This document shows, in pieces, positions 10,481 to 22,076 of a stretch of 64,000 bases of DNA. The stretch lies in NCBI GenBank assembly GCA_003117195.1, contig BDSI01000013.1:1149146-1213145 (forward strand). Direction: 5' to 3'. Position 1 is the first letter of the stretch, and every line of letters starts with the position of its first letter. The notes below the pieces were generated by a model. It saw only the letters and a list, made by a program, of their open reading frames with translations. It was not told the origin of the DNA and did no database searches. The DNA comes from Eudorina sp. 2006-703-Eu-15. Lineage: Eukaryota > Chlorophyta > Chlorophyceae > Chlamydomonadales > Volvocaceae. The position numbers and the translations under genes were made by a program.

Positions 10481-13400
10481 ATGGCGGATGCGGAGGTGGA
10501 GGACGAGGCTATCACTCAGGTGCGTTTAACCATGGAAAGTTTTTGGTTTGCTGACAGGACTAGGAAAGAACCTCGGGACGTGGCCTCGCAGCCTGCCGTG
10601 AACTATTGATTTCGGCTCCTTGATTCCTAGCATCCGCACTTCACTGACGTGGCTCGCCCTGGTTTACGCGCACCCGCAGCTGCGGTTGCGTCAGGCTAGG
10701 ACCTTACGAAACATCACCCTGTTCAAGTCCCCTGTGCGCACCGTCTACTACTGTGCTTGCTACACCGGAAACGGTCTCTACAATGGGGCGAAATGGGTCG
10801 CGAGTCATCCGGTCACGATGGTTGTCGTCATCCCCGCGCTTCTTGCATATGCGGTCGCTAAGTGGGGTGGCTATAAAGAAGAGATGCTGACGGAAATTGA
10901 GGTGAGGCGGCGTCGTTCGCAGGCGGGTGTCGCCCGAGTTTCCCGCGCCCGCCAGCCCCCGGTGCGCCAGCTCCTCTGGCACTTCCACCAGGCAGCCCTC
11001 TCGTGATTGGTCCGCCGCCTCCAAAACGCGCTTATCACACAGATCAGTAGACGTACATATTTCGTTGCGACAGGCCCAACGTGACAGCGAAACTGCTTAT
11101 CCCGCGATGTTGTGCGGAAGCGTGCCTGGGACGGGTACTGGGCGTTGTGCAGGAGGCTGTGACCCACGCGCTGTGACCCACGCGCTGTGACCCACATCGA
11201 TCTTTTGCGACCTTCATCAACCGCACGCCGTCCTCGTTGTCCGAGTTGCTCGGGTGTGCGGGGTGAACCAGCTGGTCCGCGTGGCCCATGTGAAGCGGCC
11301 TGCCGCGTCCGCTTGGGAACTGGGTGTGACAGGCCTGTGGCGGGCGGCCAGTTGCTGCTCACTATCCCCTCGGACACCGATCCTTCTCCAGTCGCTCCCA
11401 CCCCATGTTCTTATGAACGGAGCTTCCGTCCGTGCGCCCGGCCTGGCAGTTGGGGCCTTGGCGGCCGGTGATTGGGGCAAGGCCGCTGTCCAGCGGGGCC
11501 GAGTAGGGCAGGCTGCCGGCCGGATGGATGGAAGCATGAATGCGCACGTGGACTGTGAAGATTGTCTGGCTCCGGCCCTGACCATGTCCCTGGGCCCGCC
11601 GTTCGCATCGGGGCTGGGCCTGCAGGAAACCGCCAAGTACGTGGTGTGGTGGGTGGGCCTGGGCGTGCTGTCGTCCATCGGCCTGGGGACCGGAATGCAC
11701 ACGGGGCTGCTCTTCCTCTTCCCGCACATCCTCAAGGTGCGAGCATCGCCGCGAAGACGCGGGCGGGCAGGGGGGCGTTAGACAGCCTGCGTGAGGGAAG
11801 GATTGCCTCGACGTCGGGGTTTTTAGAGAGCCGTTGCTCCTCCTCCCAGTCACTTCAGGCGCGGGATCCCTCGGGGTCCCCACGAAACGGGTTAGCAGGG
11901 CGCGGGTAGCAAATCACGGTTGGATGTTGGACGGTAGGGGGCCTCTGCCCGAAGGTGGTTCCCCTTTCTGACCCTCCTGCGGGTTCCCGGCTCCCCATGA
12001 CGCCTTGGTGCTCGCAGGTGTGTTTGGCGGCGGAGACCTGCGGGCACTTCCGGTTCGACACGCGGTACGACATGTGGTACAGCAGCGAGGCGTTCAAGTG
12101 CGGCGAGGGACCCGCGGAGGACGTCTCGTTCTCGGACCTGTTCAAAAAGGTGCTGCGGGTGCCGCTGTTACTGTATCCGGGGCGGGGAGGAGGGGCCACC
12201 GGGGGTTCGTCGCCATGCGGTGGGGGGGCCCACTGGCCACTGGCCACCGGGTGAAAATTGCATGGCCCGAAAACAACGAGGAGGCGCGTGCGTTGCCCGC
12301 ACGAATCGCGTGGTCGTACTGAAGTGCGTCGTTTGGCTTGCCGCCGGTCAGGGGCCGCCGGTCAGGGGCCGCCGGTCAGGGGCCGCCGGACTGCTTGCGT
12401 CAGGGTTACAGTTACACCTCACCAAAACGGCGGAGTAGCCCGCGCCCAACAATATCCGCAGTAACTGTGGGCCTGGGCACACGGGCAACCTCAGCTGGGG
12501 TACCGGCTCGCGCGACGACTACCACCACCACCTGCTCCTGGCGATGAAATCCCGCCATATGCCCGTTGGAGTTGGGAATACCCAGAGTTGGGAATACCTA
12601 GAGTTGGGAATACCCAGAGTTGGGAATACCTAGAGTTGGGAAGACCTAGAGTTGGGAATACCTGGAGTCAAAGGGCGAACTTGCCGCGAGTGAACCCAGC
12701 CTGGAAGCCCAACTTGGCGCCTCCGAGCCTGAGGGACGAGCTCCTGTGCCCCGCGGCCCCTTTTTGAGCCACAGGTGATTCTGACGTCGGTGTTGTGGGG
12801 CATAGGCACCGCCATCGGTGAGATTCCGCCGTACTGGCTGTCGTACTCAGCGGCGGTGGCGGGACAGAAGAACGTGGCGCTTGCGGAGCTTGAGGAGGTG
12901 CGGACGGGCGGGCGGTGCGGAGCGGACCCCGGGCGTCGGAGACGCGAGGATGGGGTGGGGTGCTGGTGGGGTGGGATGCGGGGATGGGGTGGGGTGCTGG
13001 TGGGGTGGGATGTCAACCCAGATCCTGAGTTGCAGGGAGCCTGGAGGGTGTGACGCGGAGTGGGGCTGGGGACCGCGGTACGACAGCTTGCCATGTACGA
13101 TAGGTACAGCACGTGCGGAGGTGCTTGTCCGGGGGTTTCGACGAGATGAGGCAAACCCGAAGCAACCAGGCTATGCCAGGCCAGGCTCCCCGGGATGCGG
13201 ACAGGTGGGCGGCCAACAGAACCTCAACAACCTCATTTTAATGCATAGCTGCGCCAAAAGCCACCGTGAGCCCTACCTCGTGTCCTCGTGCTGTTCTGTT
13301 CCTCACTGCCATTGGCGCCGCCTTCATGTTCCTGCTGTCGGCCCTTGGCTGGCAGTTTGGGGCATCTGACTTTGCGGTCGGCAAGGTTGCCCCTTGGGAT

Positions 13401-15572
13401 TGCCCCACCAGCAGCCCTGCCTGCTCCCCCACCGGCGGTGACCCGACCCTCACCGCGGCCCCCGCAGGCGCTGCAGCCCAACCACAAGCTCAACCTCTTT
13501 CAGCGCGTGGTGGCCCGCATGGAGCAGTGGATGGTGTCCTTCATCCGCACCCACGGCTTCCTGGGCATCCTGCTGCTCGCCTCCTGGCCCAACGCCGCGT
13601 TCGACCTGTGCGGCCTCGTGTGTGGCAACTTCCGGTTTCCCTTTTGGAAGTTCTTCACCGCGACGCTGATCGGGAAGGGTTTCATCAAGGTCACGGGGCA
13701 GGTGAGGGCCTGCGGGGGGGGGGTGGGAGTGGGAGTGGGAGTGGGTGGCCCGCGCAGCGTCTAGGGTGGGCGGCTCGCGGCTGAGTACGCGAGGATTACG
13801 AGGGTGGGCACAAGTGGGAGGGGTGGGAGGGGCACGTTTTGGAAGGGGGAGAATGGGTCGGTCGTGGGGCAATTACATGCTGACCCCTGGCAGGTTGAGG
13901 TCGCTGCGAGGACAGCAGCATGTGGGCTGCACGGCAGGCCGGCGGGTGCAGCATATGCCCATGGCAATACCGCCAGCGGAGGGGCGAGAATGACCAGACG
14001 TGTTGCAGCACCAAGGACCGCGGAATACGGGACTGTGGCGCCCGCTTTGGCTGTTTCGGCAGGACTTACGCCTCTCAGCGCGTTTCAGCGCTGTTGTTAG
14101 CCGGCTTGCCTGGACTAAGCTCTCTCAGCCGTCCTACAACCATCCATCTCAAAGGAGCCCCTTGCCTTGCAGCGGCTGCGACTCTATTCGACCCTCCCCT
14201 CACGTTCCTGGGAGGGGCGTCCATTCTGCCGCCGCCGCCGCCCCGCCGCGGCCGCTCCGGCCCCGCCCGTTCCTTGAGCTCTTCTCCAATGTTGTTATTT
14301 ATGTAGTCATACGTCAAATGCGCACGGGTATGTTCGCTGTCCTGCCGCGCCCCACTTCAGTCTCCTCCTCCCTCCTCTTTGTTGGCGACCTGCTCCTGCC
14401 CGCCCCTCCCTCCCTCCCTCCCACCCTCCAGGTGATATTCTTCGTGGCGGTGTTCCGACGGGACAGCCGGGAGGCCATCCTGGCATGGCTGGAGAAGCTG
14501 CTGCCTGCCTCCTTGCCGGGACTGGGGAAGGGGGCGGGGTCGCACTCGCCAGCCAGGGAGCTGCACCTCTTCATCAACCGCTCCATAGCCAAGTACCAGG
14601 CCAAGGTGGGTTTGCCGGCGGGGGCTAGGGTGGCGGGGCCGGCGGGCGGGGCGGGCGGGCTCGCGGCACACGGCCGCCGAATAACCACCCCGACCACCCA
14701 ACAAGTCTACCAACTCCCTCAGTCCCCCCTTCTCAGTACATCCACCGCCCGCCCGCCCGCCCGCCTCCAGGGTCTGGCCAGGCCATTCACATATTCCCTA
14801 GTCCTCCCTTACACCCCTAACCGGACCGAAGCTCCCAACCAGTCCTCCGAACCAACGTGAACCTCTTCGCTGTGTATTCCGGGGCCCGGGATGCCGCCTC
14901 CAGGTTCTGGCCAAGAGCGCGGCCCACCTGGCGGAGCGGCGGTGGTGGTGGCGGCGAGGGCTGGACGTGCTGCGGAGCCGTGAGGAGCTGCAGCGCCTGG
15001 CGGTGGGGCTGATCCCGGACACGGTGGCGGAGGTCTGGTCGGGGATCATGGCGCTGCTCATGGCCGCGTTCGCGATGTCCTGCATCAACGCCTTTGCACA
15101 GGTGGGCAGCCGGCGGGGAGGGCGGACGGAACGCCGAGTGGGCGGAGGAGAACGAAAGCATGACAGCACGAATGCCTGGCTGCAGCGGCTGACTGACGGA
15201 GGAGAGGTGGATGCAGCAAGATGGACGCGGGGGGCGGTGCTAGGGGGTGACGGGGGACACCACGCGCGTGGGCCACACTCCGGCAGTTTCTCCGGGGAGG
15301 GTGAGGCCGGTCGAAACCGCCCTTAGCTGCGGGTCGGTATGACGACACACTGGCGGGTTCTTTTCCGTTCTAAACACACCTCCACTGAGCGCACTCTGGA
15401 ACTTAACCTCCACCCGTCATCTGCTCCCCCATCCACCCATGACACCCACATACACACTCACACCCTCCACTCGGTCGCGCAGGCGTATCGATCCCATTTG
15501 GACGAGAAGGAGCTGGAGGCCGCCCGGAGGAGGCTGGTGGAGGCCCGTCGGCAGGAGCGCAAACAGCAGTAG
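10481..15572 (+). CDS. VMP1: Vacuole membrane protein 1 (VMP1/KMS1 family)
   Basis: Nine exons join in phase: 10481-10519, 10680-10901, 11626-11736, 12018-12149, 12775-12897, 13468-13701, 14432-14605, 14904-15101 and 15483-15572, giving 440 residues, close to animal VMP1. Family signatures run in order: [35 protein letters not shown] (the VTT/DedA core), [39 protein letters not shown] and a C-terminal membrane helix before a basic tail ([10 protein letters not shown]). Membrane segments are visible at the [18 protein letters not shown] helix and in each core block. VMP1 is an ER phospholipid scramblase needed for autophagosome formation, ER contact sites and organelle integrity. The start follows AT-rich upstream DNA and gives the acidic N-terminus [13 protein letters not shown]. 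The exon 2 acceptor could be a little earlier, but phase agrees with 10680. Confidence 0.95.
12341..12389. repeat. 14-bp minisatellite in VMP1 intron 4
   Basis: The unit CCGCCGGTCAGGGG occurs three times plus a partial copy. Confidence 0.9.
12569..12664. repeat. 16-bp minisatellite, six copies, VMP1 intron 4
   Basis: The unit GAGTTGGGAATACCYA starts at 12569, 12585, 12601, 12617, 12633 and 12649. The Y position alternates C/T between copies, and the fifth copy has A to G in AATA. Confidence 0.95.
12949..13012. repeat. Two G-rich copies of a 34-bp unit, VMP1 intron 5
   Basis: Copies at 12949-12978 and 12983-13012 are identical. The strand is G/T only for long runs and could fold as a G-quadruplex. 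Confidence 0.85.
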
Positions 15573-18174
15573 AGGGCCCATACCGCCAGTTAGTGCTGCG
15601 GGCCGACGCCGCAAGGTCGGGGACCTGCCACCCGCAGACCCGGGCCACGACAGCTTCAGGACGCCGACGCCGCGGTCTGGGCAAATGCTGTTCAGACCGT
15701 TAGCCGCGGCAGCAGGCAGCTGCTGTCGCCGGCGCTGTGGGAATCGTAGTTGGGGCTGCTGGGGGCGGGGAATGTGTGGGGGCAGCAATCACGAGAGCGT
15801 GGGGTCGGGTCGGCGGTGCAGGTGCAGGGGGGCACTTGATGGGGTAGTTCTGGAGGACCGGACGCGCTGAGGGCGGCCGCGGCAGACAGACCGGAGGACG
15901 AGCGGTGCGTCGGGGCGGTGGGCGGCACCAAAGGAATGGGCGCTGCAGGAGGACGAGCGCAAGCGGGACGCCGCCCTAACCCCCTTGGTGCCCGTGGGTG
16001 CGAATTCTGTGGGGCGGGCGGCTCGGCGAAACGTCGACAGGCCTCTGCGCCCCGTGGCCGCGATTGATTGATGGCTGCGCCCGGCAGATGCAGATGCAGA
16101 TGCAAACGCCGGCAGTTGGGCAGCGTTCACGTGGTCAGGGTTTGGACGTATCTGGTGCTGGCAACCGGCGGTCGCGGGGGTTGTAGCACCGAAGATCGCA
16201 GGGGCTGTAGCAGCGGTGGCAGGGGCGGACGCAGCGGAACGATCCCCGGGGTTGTAGCGCCCGCCATAGGGGCAACTAGCGGTAATTTGTGTTGGTAGGG
16301 TCATATGAGGTCGCCGGGTGGCAAAGCTGCTCGCGAAGATTGGGCCGGAGTTGAGCGTGGCTGCTAGACGGAGACGAGACAAACAGGACGGAGCTGGTCT
16401 GCCTTGAGGGCCGTCGCGAGGGCCGTACACAGGTTCACGCGCGACGCCCTGCCGTGTGTGCGGTGGTGCACACGTGTGCCCGGCTTTGTACCCGGCTGTA
16501 GATTACGTGTCGGATCGTGGGTTGCAGGTCGTCGCAGGTATCGGTTTAAGACGAGTGCGCTGAGTGATGGGTGGGTGCTCTCGGTTGCGCGCTGGTCAGG
16601 AGCGTCCATATGTCATGACATGCAAAGCGGGGAGGGGGGGCCTGGCTGGTGCTGATGCCTGGCTGCTCGGGTTGTCGTGAGGTTGAAGTGCAGACAGTCC
16701 TACTTGTTGTGGGCTTGCGTCTTGTGTGGCCCCATGCATTGTGTGCCCCCATGCATTGTGTGCCCCCATGCATGGGGCTTCAACGACGGGTCCGGCGCCA
16801 TCGCCTTCGTGGCACGGCTCAGACGCGCGGGCTGTTGCAGGCCGGCCGATAAAACTCTCCCAACCGAACCGTGCGGCGGGGTCGCGTTTGCGGATCCGTG
16901 TTCACCACCCCGAACATGCCCCCGGGTCGTGTCCCTGCGTCGTGTGTTTGTGTGTTGTGCGCCCGGGTGATGACGTGGGCGCTTGGGAGGGGAGGCCGGG
17001 CTTTGTTGTATGTTTCCTGTACGGTTTCTGTACGTCTTAAACTGTGCCTCTCTTCGTCTTTTTCGAACTGTTCCTCACTTTCGACGGGACGCCATCCCAG
17101 GTGGAACGGGACGGGCCGGAGCGCCCTTCGGCTCCCACGGCCTCCGGATATGAGAGAAGGGGCGGGCTCGGAGGCGCTGCGTTTGAGTTGATTTGTAAAA
17201 GAAAACGGAGTTTATGTGTGCGCGCGCAGTTTTGTTGGTGGTGCCTTCATGCGCAGTTTGCTGTTTTACCCTCGGGGGTCATGGTTGACCTGGATAGGGT
17301 GGGGTTCGGGTTGGGGGTGTGACGAGGTGCTTCCAGGCTGGCAATGAATGTTTCCTCGGTGACTGGGAGAGGGAGGGAGGCAGGGGAGCTGGCGAGCAGG
17401 GCGGGCTAGGGCACGCCCGACCTGCTGACGAGGACGGGCATGTGTGGTACGGTACAGTACAGTACGGTACGGCTGAGCTGCGTCGGCGGCACTGCAGCGG
17501 TTCAGTGCGCGGCTGATACTGCTGCTGCAGCTGCTGATGTGGAGGCGGATGAAGAGGATAGCGGACGGCTTCCTGGCGGGTGTGACGCTTTTGGAGGAGA
17601 GGGAAGAGAAAGTCACTTCATTCTATCAGGCCTTGTCTTCATGCAAGGCGGCCGAAGCTGCTTCGCAATCCTGGCTCGCAACGCAATCGGACCCGGGTGC
17701 GGCCCGACCCGCTGGCCAACGTCCGATGCGGGTGCTCGATAACAGCTCCCGACGTACGGTGCGGCAGCTCGGAACGCCCCTTGAATCAGATCACAGGGGT
17801 CATACCGGTAGCCCGTTACCAGTGCCCGAGCACTTGCTGGGGGAATTCCACCTGGCCATCGGGAGAATCCGTCCTCTGAAGGTGAGGCCACCGATGCGGC
17901 CACAGGCGGACGACCCTCCCTGCCCCCGCGGGGCCCCCCCGTCGAGTTGGTGGCGTTTCTTTAGTTAAGTAAAACCCCACAGTCGGAGTCGGCATGAGAA
18001 CAGCCCCACATCGAAGCCGATCAGGTCAGGCCCGTCCCGGCCGTATCAGCTCGTCTCACGGACCTCCACGCACAGCTATGAGGATCCATGTCCATGGAAT
18101 TTGCTGTCCAGCAATTCAGAGCGACTGGTGACCGAGTCAGGTCAGGTGGGGTCAGGTGGGGTGGGGTGCTGGGG
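15573..18174. other. Shared 3' region between VMP1 and the TXNDC12-like gene
   Basis: Convergent 3' ends flank this 2.6-kb stretch. The first TGTAA after VMP1 is at 17194-17198, so the VMP1 3' UTR may be 1.6 kb. Short peptides of protein-like character occur (for example GFNDGSGAIAFVARLRRAG near 16770-16825 and MKRIADGFLAGVTLLEEREE near 17549), but they cannot be joined into a gene. No TTACA for the minus-strand gene was found here. Confidence 0.5.
16730..16773. repeat. 17-bp tandem repeat containing ATGCAT
   Basis: The unit CCCCATGCATTGTGTGC occurs twice plus a partial third copy. Confidence 0.9.
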
Positions 18175-21006
18175 TCAGAGGATGTCCTGCTCCGTCAGGT
18201 CTCCCCGGAACACGTCCGTGCCCAGGTTCTCCCAGTGCCGCGCCAGGAACTCGCGCATGGCGGTCACCACCTGCAGCAGCAGCAGCAACAGCGGCGGCGG
18301 GGTGACGGCCGCGCCGGCAGCAGATGATGACGGCCACCAAGGTTAGCCGCGGCCGGAGGAGGCGCCGCCGGGCGGAGTGCGGAGGGCGGAGTGCGGCGTC
18401 ACCCAGCCGCCAAGAGCCGTCGTGGGTGGGAGGATGGGGGGCGCGGAGGAGGGATGCGGGGCAGGTGGCGGTGAGGGGCTGGGACCGGGGGGTAGATGGG
18501 ATCGGTGCGACACCAAGGCACGCGAAAGCAACCGGGGGCGCTGCAACGACCAGGCAGGAACAGCAGGGAGGAGGAGCGGCACTGGGACGGCGGGGCCGGG
18601 GGTCTTGGCGAAAGTGCCCCGTCCCTCAACCACCCTTTCCATGTGCAGCGCACCGCATGTATCAGAAGCGACCGGAATCGAGGCGGCGGCCAGCAGGCGG
18701 GAGCCACCGCGTTGTTAGCCGGCCGGCAGACAATACGATAAACGCCCGCACGACTGCACGTCGAGGAACCGGCATACTACGGTACGGGTAACGGCCGGGA
18801 GGTAACCCCGTGAAGTGGGTTGACGTGGCGCATCTTGGTCCTGATGACCGCAGCACATACGCAGAAGACACGCGCGCTTCGCGCCCTACGGCGGGCCCCT
18901 TCCCTTCGGCAGACCGTCCGGCGCCGCCCGCCTCGGCGTCCCCGTGCCCAGCACCCGGCGACCCACGGGTCACACCTGCGCCGCATTCTCGTAGTAGTAC
19001 GGCGCCCCCTCGTCGCCCTTCTTGTTCTTGAAGTCCCTCCGCACCTGTGAGGGTGGAGTGAGGGGCCCCGGCGCCCCGCGGGTCTCCGGTATCGTCTGAG
19101 GAGATTCGCAGTACGGCAACGCGCCATACACAGAACCCACATGTATATTTGTACGGCAGCAGCGCCTGTGTCGCGATGCCGCGGCGTCGGACCCGTGATT
19201 GAAGCCATCGTAGCGCCCAGGAGTTGCGCAGCTATCTCGCGCCGCCGGGCCCAACACCGACTCCTGACACGTCCAGCCTGCCGGTATCCCCTGCGGCATC
19301 CCCTGCCCGCTGTCTGGTGCCCACTGCCGTCTTCGGAGAAGCGACCGCCTCGGGGCAAGACAGCACACCACAGCACAGCGCACCCCAGGAGCGGACCGGC
19401 CCAATGCGGCTTCCACCCCATCCCGGATGCGGGGCCGCCCGGGTCACTCACCGTCCCATCAGGGTCCGCGAACAACACCCTGGGCAGGTAGTCCACATCG
19501 GGGGCGGTCAGCTCGCCCTGGGCGCATGCGCGCGTCATCGCCGGGGGAGAGGGACGGGGTCCGTCAGGTACGGGCGAGGGGAGGGTTTGGCCAGGTGGGG
19601 CAGGACGCAGGCGGTGAGCACCGCAGGGCACCATGACTCATGCAGAGGACCAGGTCGCGTCTGCTGCCGCGCCCCGAATCCAGGCGGTAAAAATTAAGTA
19701 CGACTCCCCTCTAAATCCGGCAGACCCCAGCACGCGATGCGGTAGGTGCGGTGTGGTGCGGTACCATTTCAAAGATGTAGTCATCCAGGGCGAGCACCGA
19801 CAGGAACTGCGCCGTGATGGACGACACCGTGACCATATCTGCGGAGGCGGGGGATGTAAAAGAAACAGCCCCCGCGGGCGGGGGAAAAGGGGGGAGCGGG
19901 CGCGGTCATGTGAGGGGCCCCGGATCAAGATCCAGATCCAAGGGGAGGGCGGGTCGGGTGGGGTCGGGTCGGGTGGGGTCGGGGAGGAAAGTCGCGTCAG
20001 CGCGCAACGAGCGCCCGATCCGAGAGAGGTTCTCAGTGAGCTGGATGCCTAGGAGAGGCTGGGGTTGGGTTGCGTTGGTGGCATGGCCGCGGAGGGGATG
20101 TTCCCTCATGCGGGTGCAGCGAATGTGTAGGTCACCCACCCACCCACCCACCCACCCACCCACCCACCCACCTCCGAACCGCCCACCGGAGTGACAGCGA
20201 CATCTAATTCGCCGCCATTACACCACGACTCCTGCTACTGGCCTGACGGACTGCTTCTGGGTGCCCCATGCTGCATCGCCCGCGCGGCTTGCCCATCGTG
20301 TCTGGTGCGGCGTCCCACCCCCGGCGACCCCGGCCGCTGCGCCTCCCTCGGCCGCACACCGCAGCCCAACCAAACCCAGCCCAACCCAACCCGCGCAACA
20401 TCCTCCACAGCTTTACACAGCCCCCCCTTCCCCCCCCCCACACACGCACTCCCAGCTCACCTAGATGGCCCCAGCTCTGCATGAAGTCTCGACAGTCCGC
20501 GCATCTGCAGGTCCAGGGGGTTCCAGGGGTCCAGGGGGGGCCGGCATCGAGCCGGGGGGGGGGGCTGTGTCAAGCGGAGTCGGGCGCTTTCGCCACCGCA
20601 ATGGCGCCTTCTGGGTGGTGCACTGCAGCGCTGCGGGAGCCTCTTTAGGGATATGTCAGGGGAGGCCTTCCCAGCAGTTGAGGCAGCGGCGTAGCCCAAC
20701 GCACGCGCGTCATGACGCGACTTGGCAGTGGGGGCCTTGGCTGGGCGGTTCAGCGCGGCAGCTTGTAGACAGGAGCGGCCACACACGCCGCGGCACGGAA
20801 GCCCAAAAACGGCGCGCTGGAAGCAAAATAGTTTGGTCGTACGACAGTACGGCACTCACGATCGCGAGGTGGACAGCACCATGATGGGCTTCGAGTTGCG
20901 CGTCAGGTTGAGCTGCGTGAAGGGCGAGAGGCGCAAGAGGGGCCGCGGCGGGAGGGCGCCAAGGTCCGGTCAGGGTAATTGGGTCGCGCCAGCTGATTTC
21001 GCGGGG

Positions 21007-21067
<61 letters not shown>

Positions 21068-21693
21068 GAACAAGAACAACAACAACAACCGCCGCGGTGA
21101 AATCAAGGACTGTGTGCATGTGGGGGGAAGGGGGGCGATCCAGGAACGCCGGCTCAGGGGGAAACCAAGAAGATGTAATGTGCGGATGCGGGGCTTCGGA
21201 GCAACACGGCTGTGGGCGCCGATCTGGCGGTTGGAGTTCGCAAGCGTGTCAACTCGAGGGAAGCACACGAAACGCGGGTGGCGGGGTAACCAGGTTGAGC
21301 GACCCTGGGCATGAACGCGCTATCAGGCAGACCCGTCGTCATGTCACGCGCAGAAGGCTTCTAGGGAAGGCCTTGGGAGAATGCCGTACAGCCGAGCGGG
21401 TGGTGTCGCTTTTACCCGTTGGGTCGGCCGGAACGTATGGATGTCCAGTGGAAGCCGTGGTCCGTCCGTCAACATCAATAGTAAATGATTCAATCCAGAT
21501 GCGTACGTTTGCCAGTCGACGATGGAGCGGTGCGCACCTCTTTGAACATTTTCGGCGAAACCCAGTTGGCACCTGTTTGGCGGAAATGCTCGCGGATTTC
21601 ACGAGATAGTTCGGCAGCTTTATCGGCATCTATTTCAGCTTTAGCGCTACCAAAAACGGCCAGGCACGCAAGCGCAAGAACAACAGTATACAT
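18175..21693 (-). CDS. Secretory thioredoxin-fold protein, TXNDC12/ERp18-like
   Basis: On the minus strand seven exons join in phase: 21693-21538, 20912-20860, 20504-20461, 19838-19765, 19517-19452, 19044-18976 and 18270-18175, giving 185 residues. Exon 1 is a signal peptide (MYTVVLALACLAVFGSAKA) plus a helix ending GANWVSPKMFKE. Next come SKPIMVLSTSRS and a CADC active-site motif, split around the second intron in the place where TXNDC12 has WCGAC. The C-terminal half matches TXNDC12: DVDYLPRVLFADPDG, then PYYYENAAQVVTAMREFL. The family reduces or isomerises disulfides in the ER lumen. The C-terminus TEQDIL is not a KDEL-type retention signal, so the protein may leave the ER. The intron after exon 4 of the protein (residue block IFEM) uses the donor GTACCG, which is unusual. 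The family call is strong; the exact subfamily is less so. Confidence 0.88.
20133..20171. repeat. (CCCA)n microsatellite
   Basis: About ten CCCA/CACC units lie in an intron of the TXNDC12-like gene. Confidence 0.95.
21007..21090. repeat. (AAC)n microsatellite in intron 1 of the TXNDC12-like gene
   Basis: The run is about 84 bp of CAA/ACA triplets with two AAG interruptions. Spurious poly-Thr and poly-Leu reading frames arise from it. Confidence 0.95.
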
Positions 21694-22076
21694 GTTTTGA
21701 GGTTTAAGGAACAGCGCACGTTTGATCAGATCGCGATGCTAAAAACTGCCTAGCGAATAGCTTTATTAGTGCAACGCGACTGCCTTGACGCTCTGCCGTA
21801 TTTGTTGATTGTTGTGTCCTGGTAATCACGGCATGTAGCAGTTGTGCGCTATTTGCACAAAAAGGAACACGTTGTTGGAGCTTATCTATCTATCGTCATT
21901 AAGCTTAAGTTATGATCAACCAGTACCAGGGGGCCCGAGCAGCTGACTTCCTGCAGCATCACCACCATTCCTCTCATAACGACCCGCGGATAGCACGAAT
22001 TTTGATTTTGGATGATCACCTACTGCCGGTATGAATTGACTTGGTATTAGGGGTGGAAGCGTTGTTTGATTGACGA
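21694..22076. promoter_or_regulatory. Divergent promoter region, TXNDC12-like (-) / RIT1 (+)
   Basis: Only 383 bp separate the two start codons. The centre is AT-rich (around 21840-21915, with a CTATCTATC run). No clear TATA box was seen for either side. Confidence 0.5.

Noticed and set aside
18777..19634. 285-codon continuous minus-strand ORF as a gene of its own
   Set aside because: Only the blocks at 19452-19517 and 18976-19044 match the TXNDC12 family; the rest is intron.
20722..21609. 295-codon plus-strand ORF with poly-Thr
   Set aside because: It reads through the (AAC)n microsatellite and across supported minus-strand exons.
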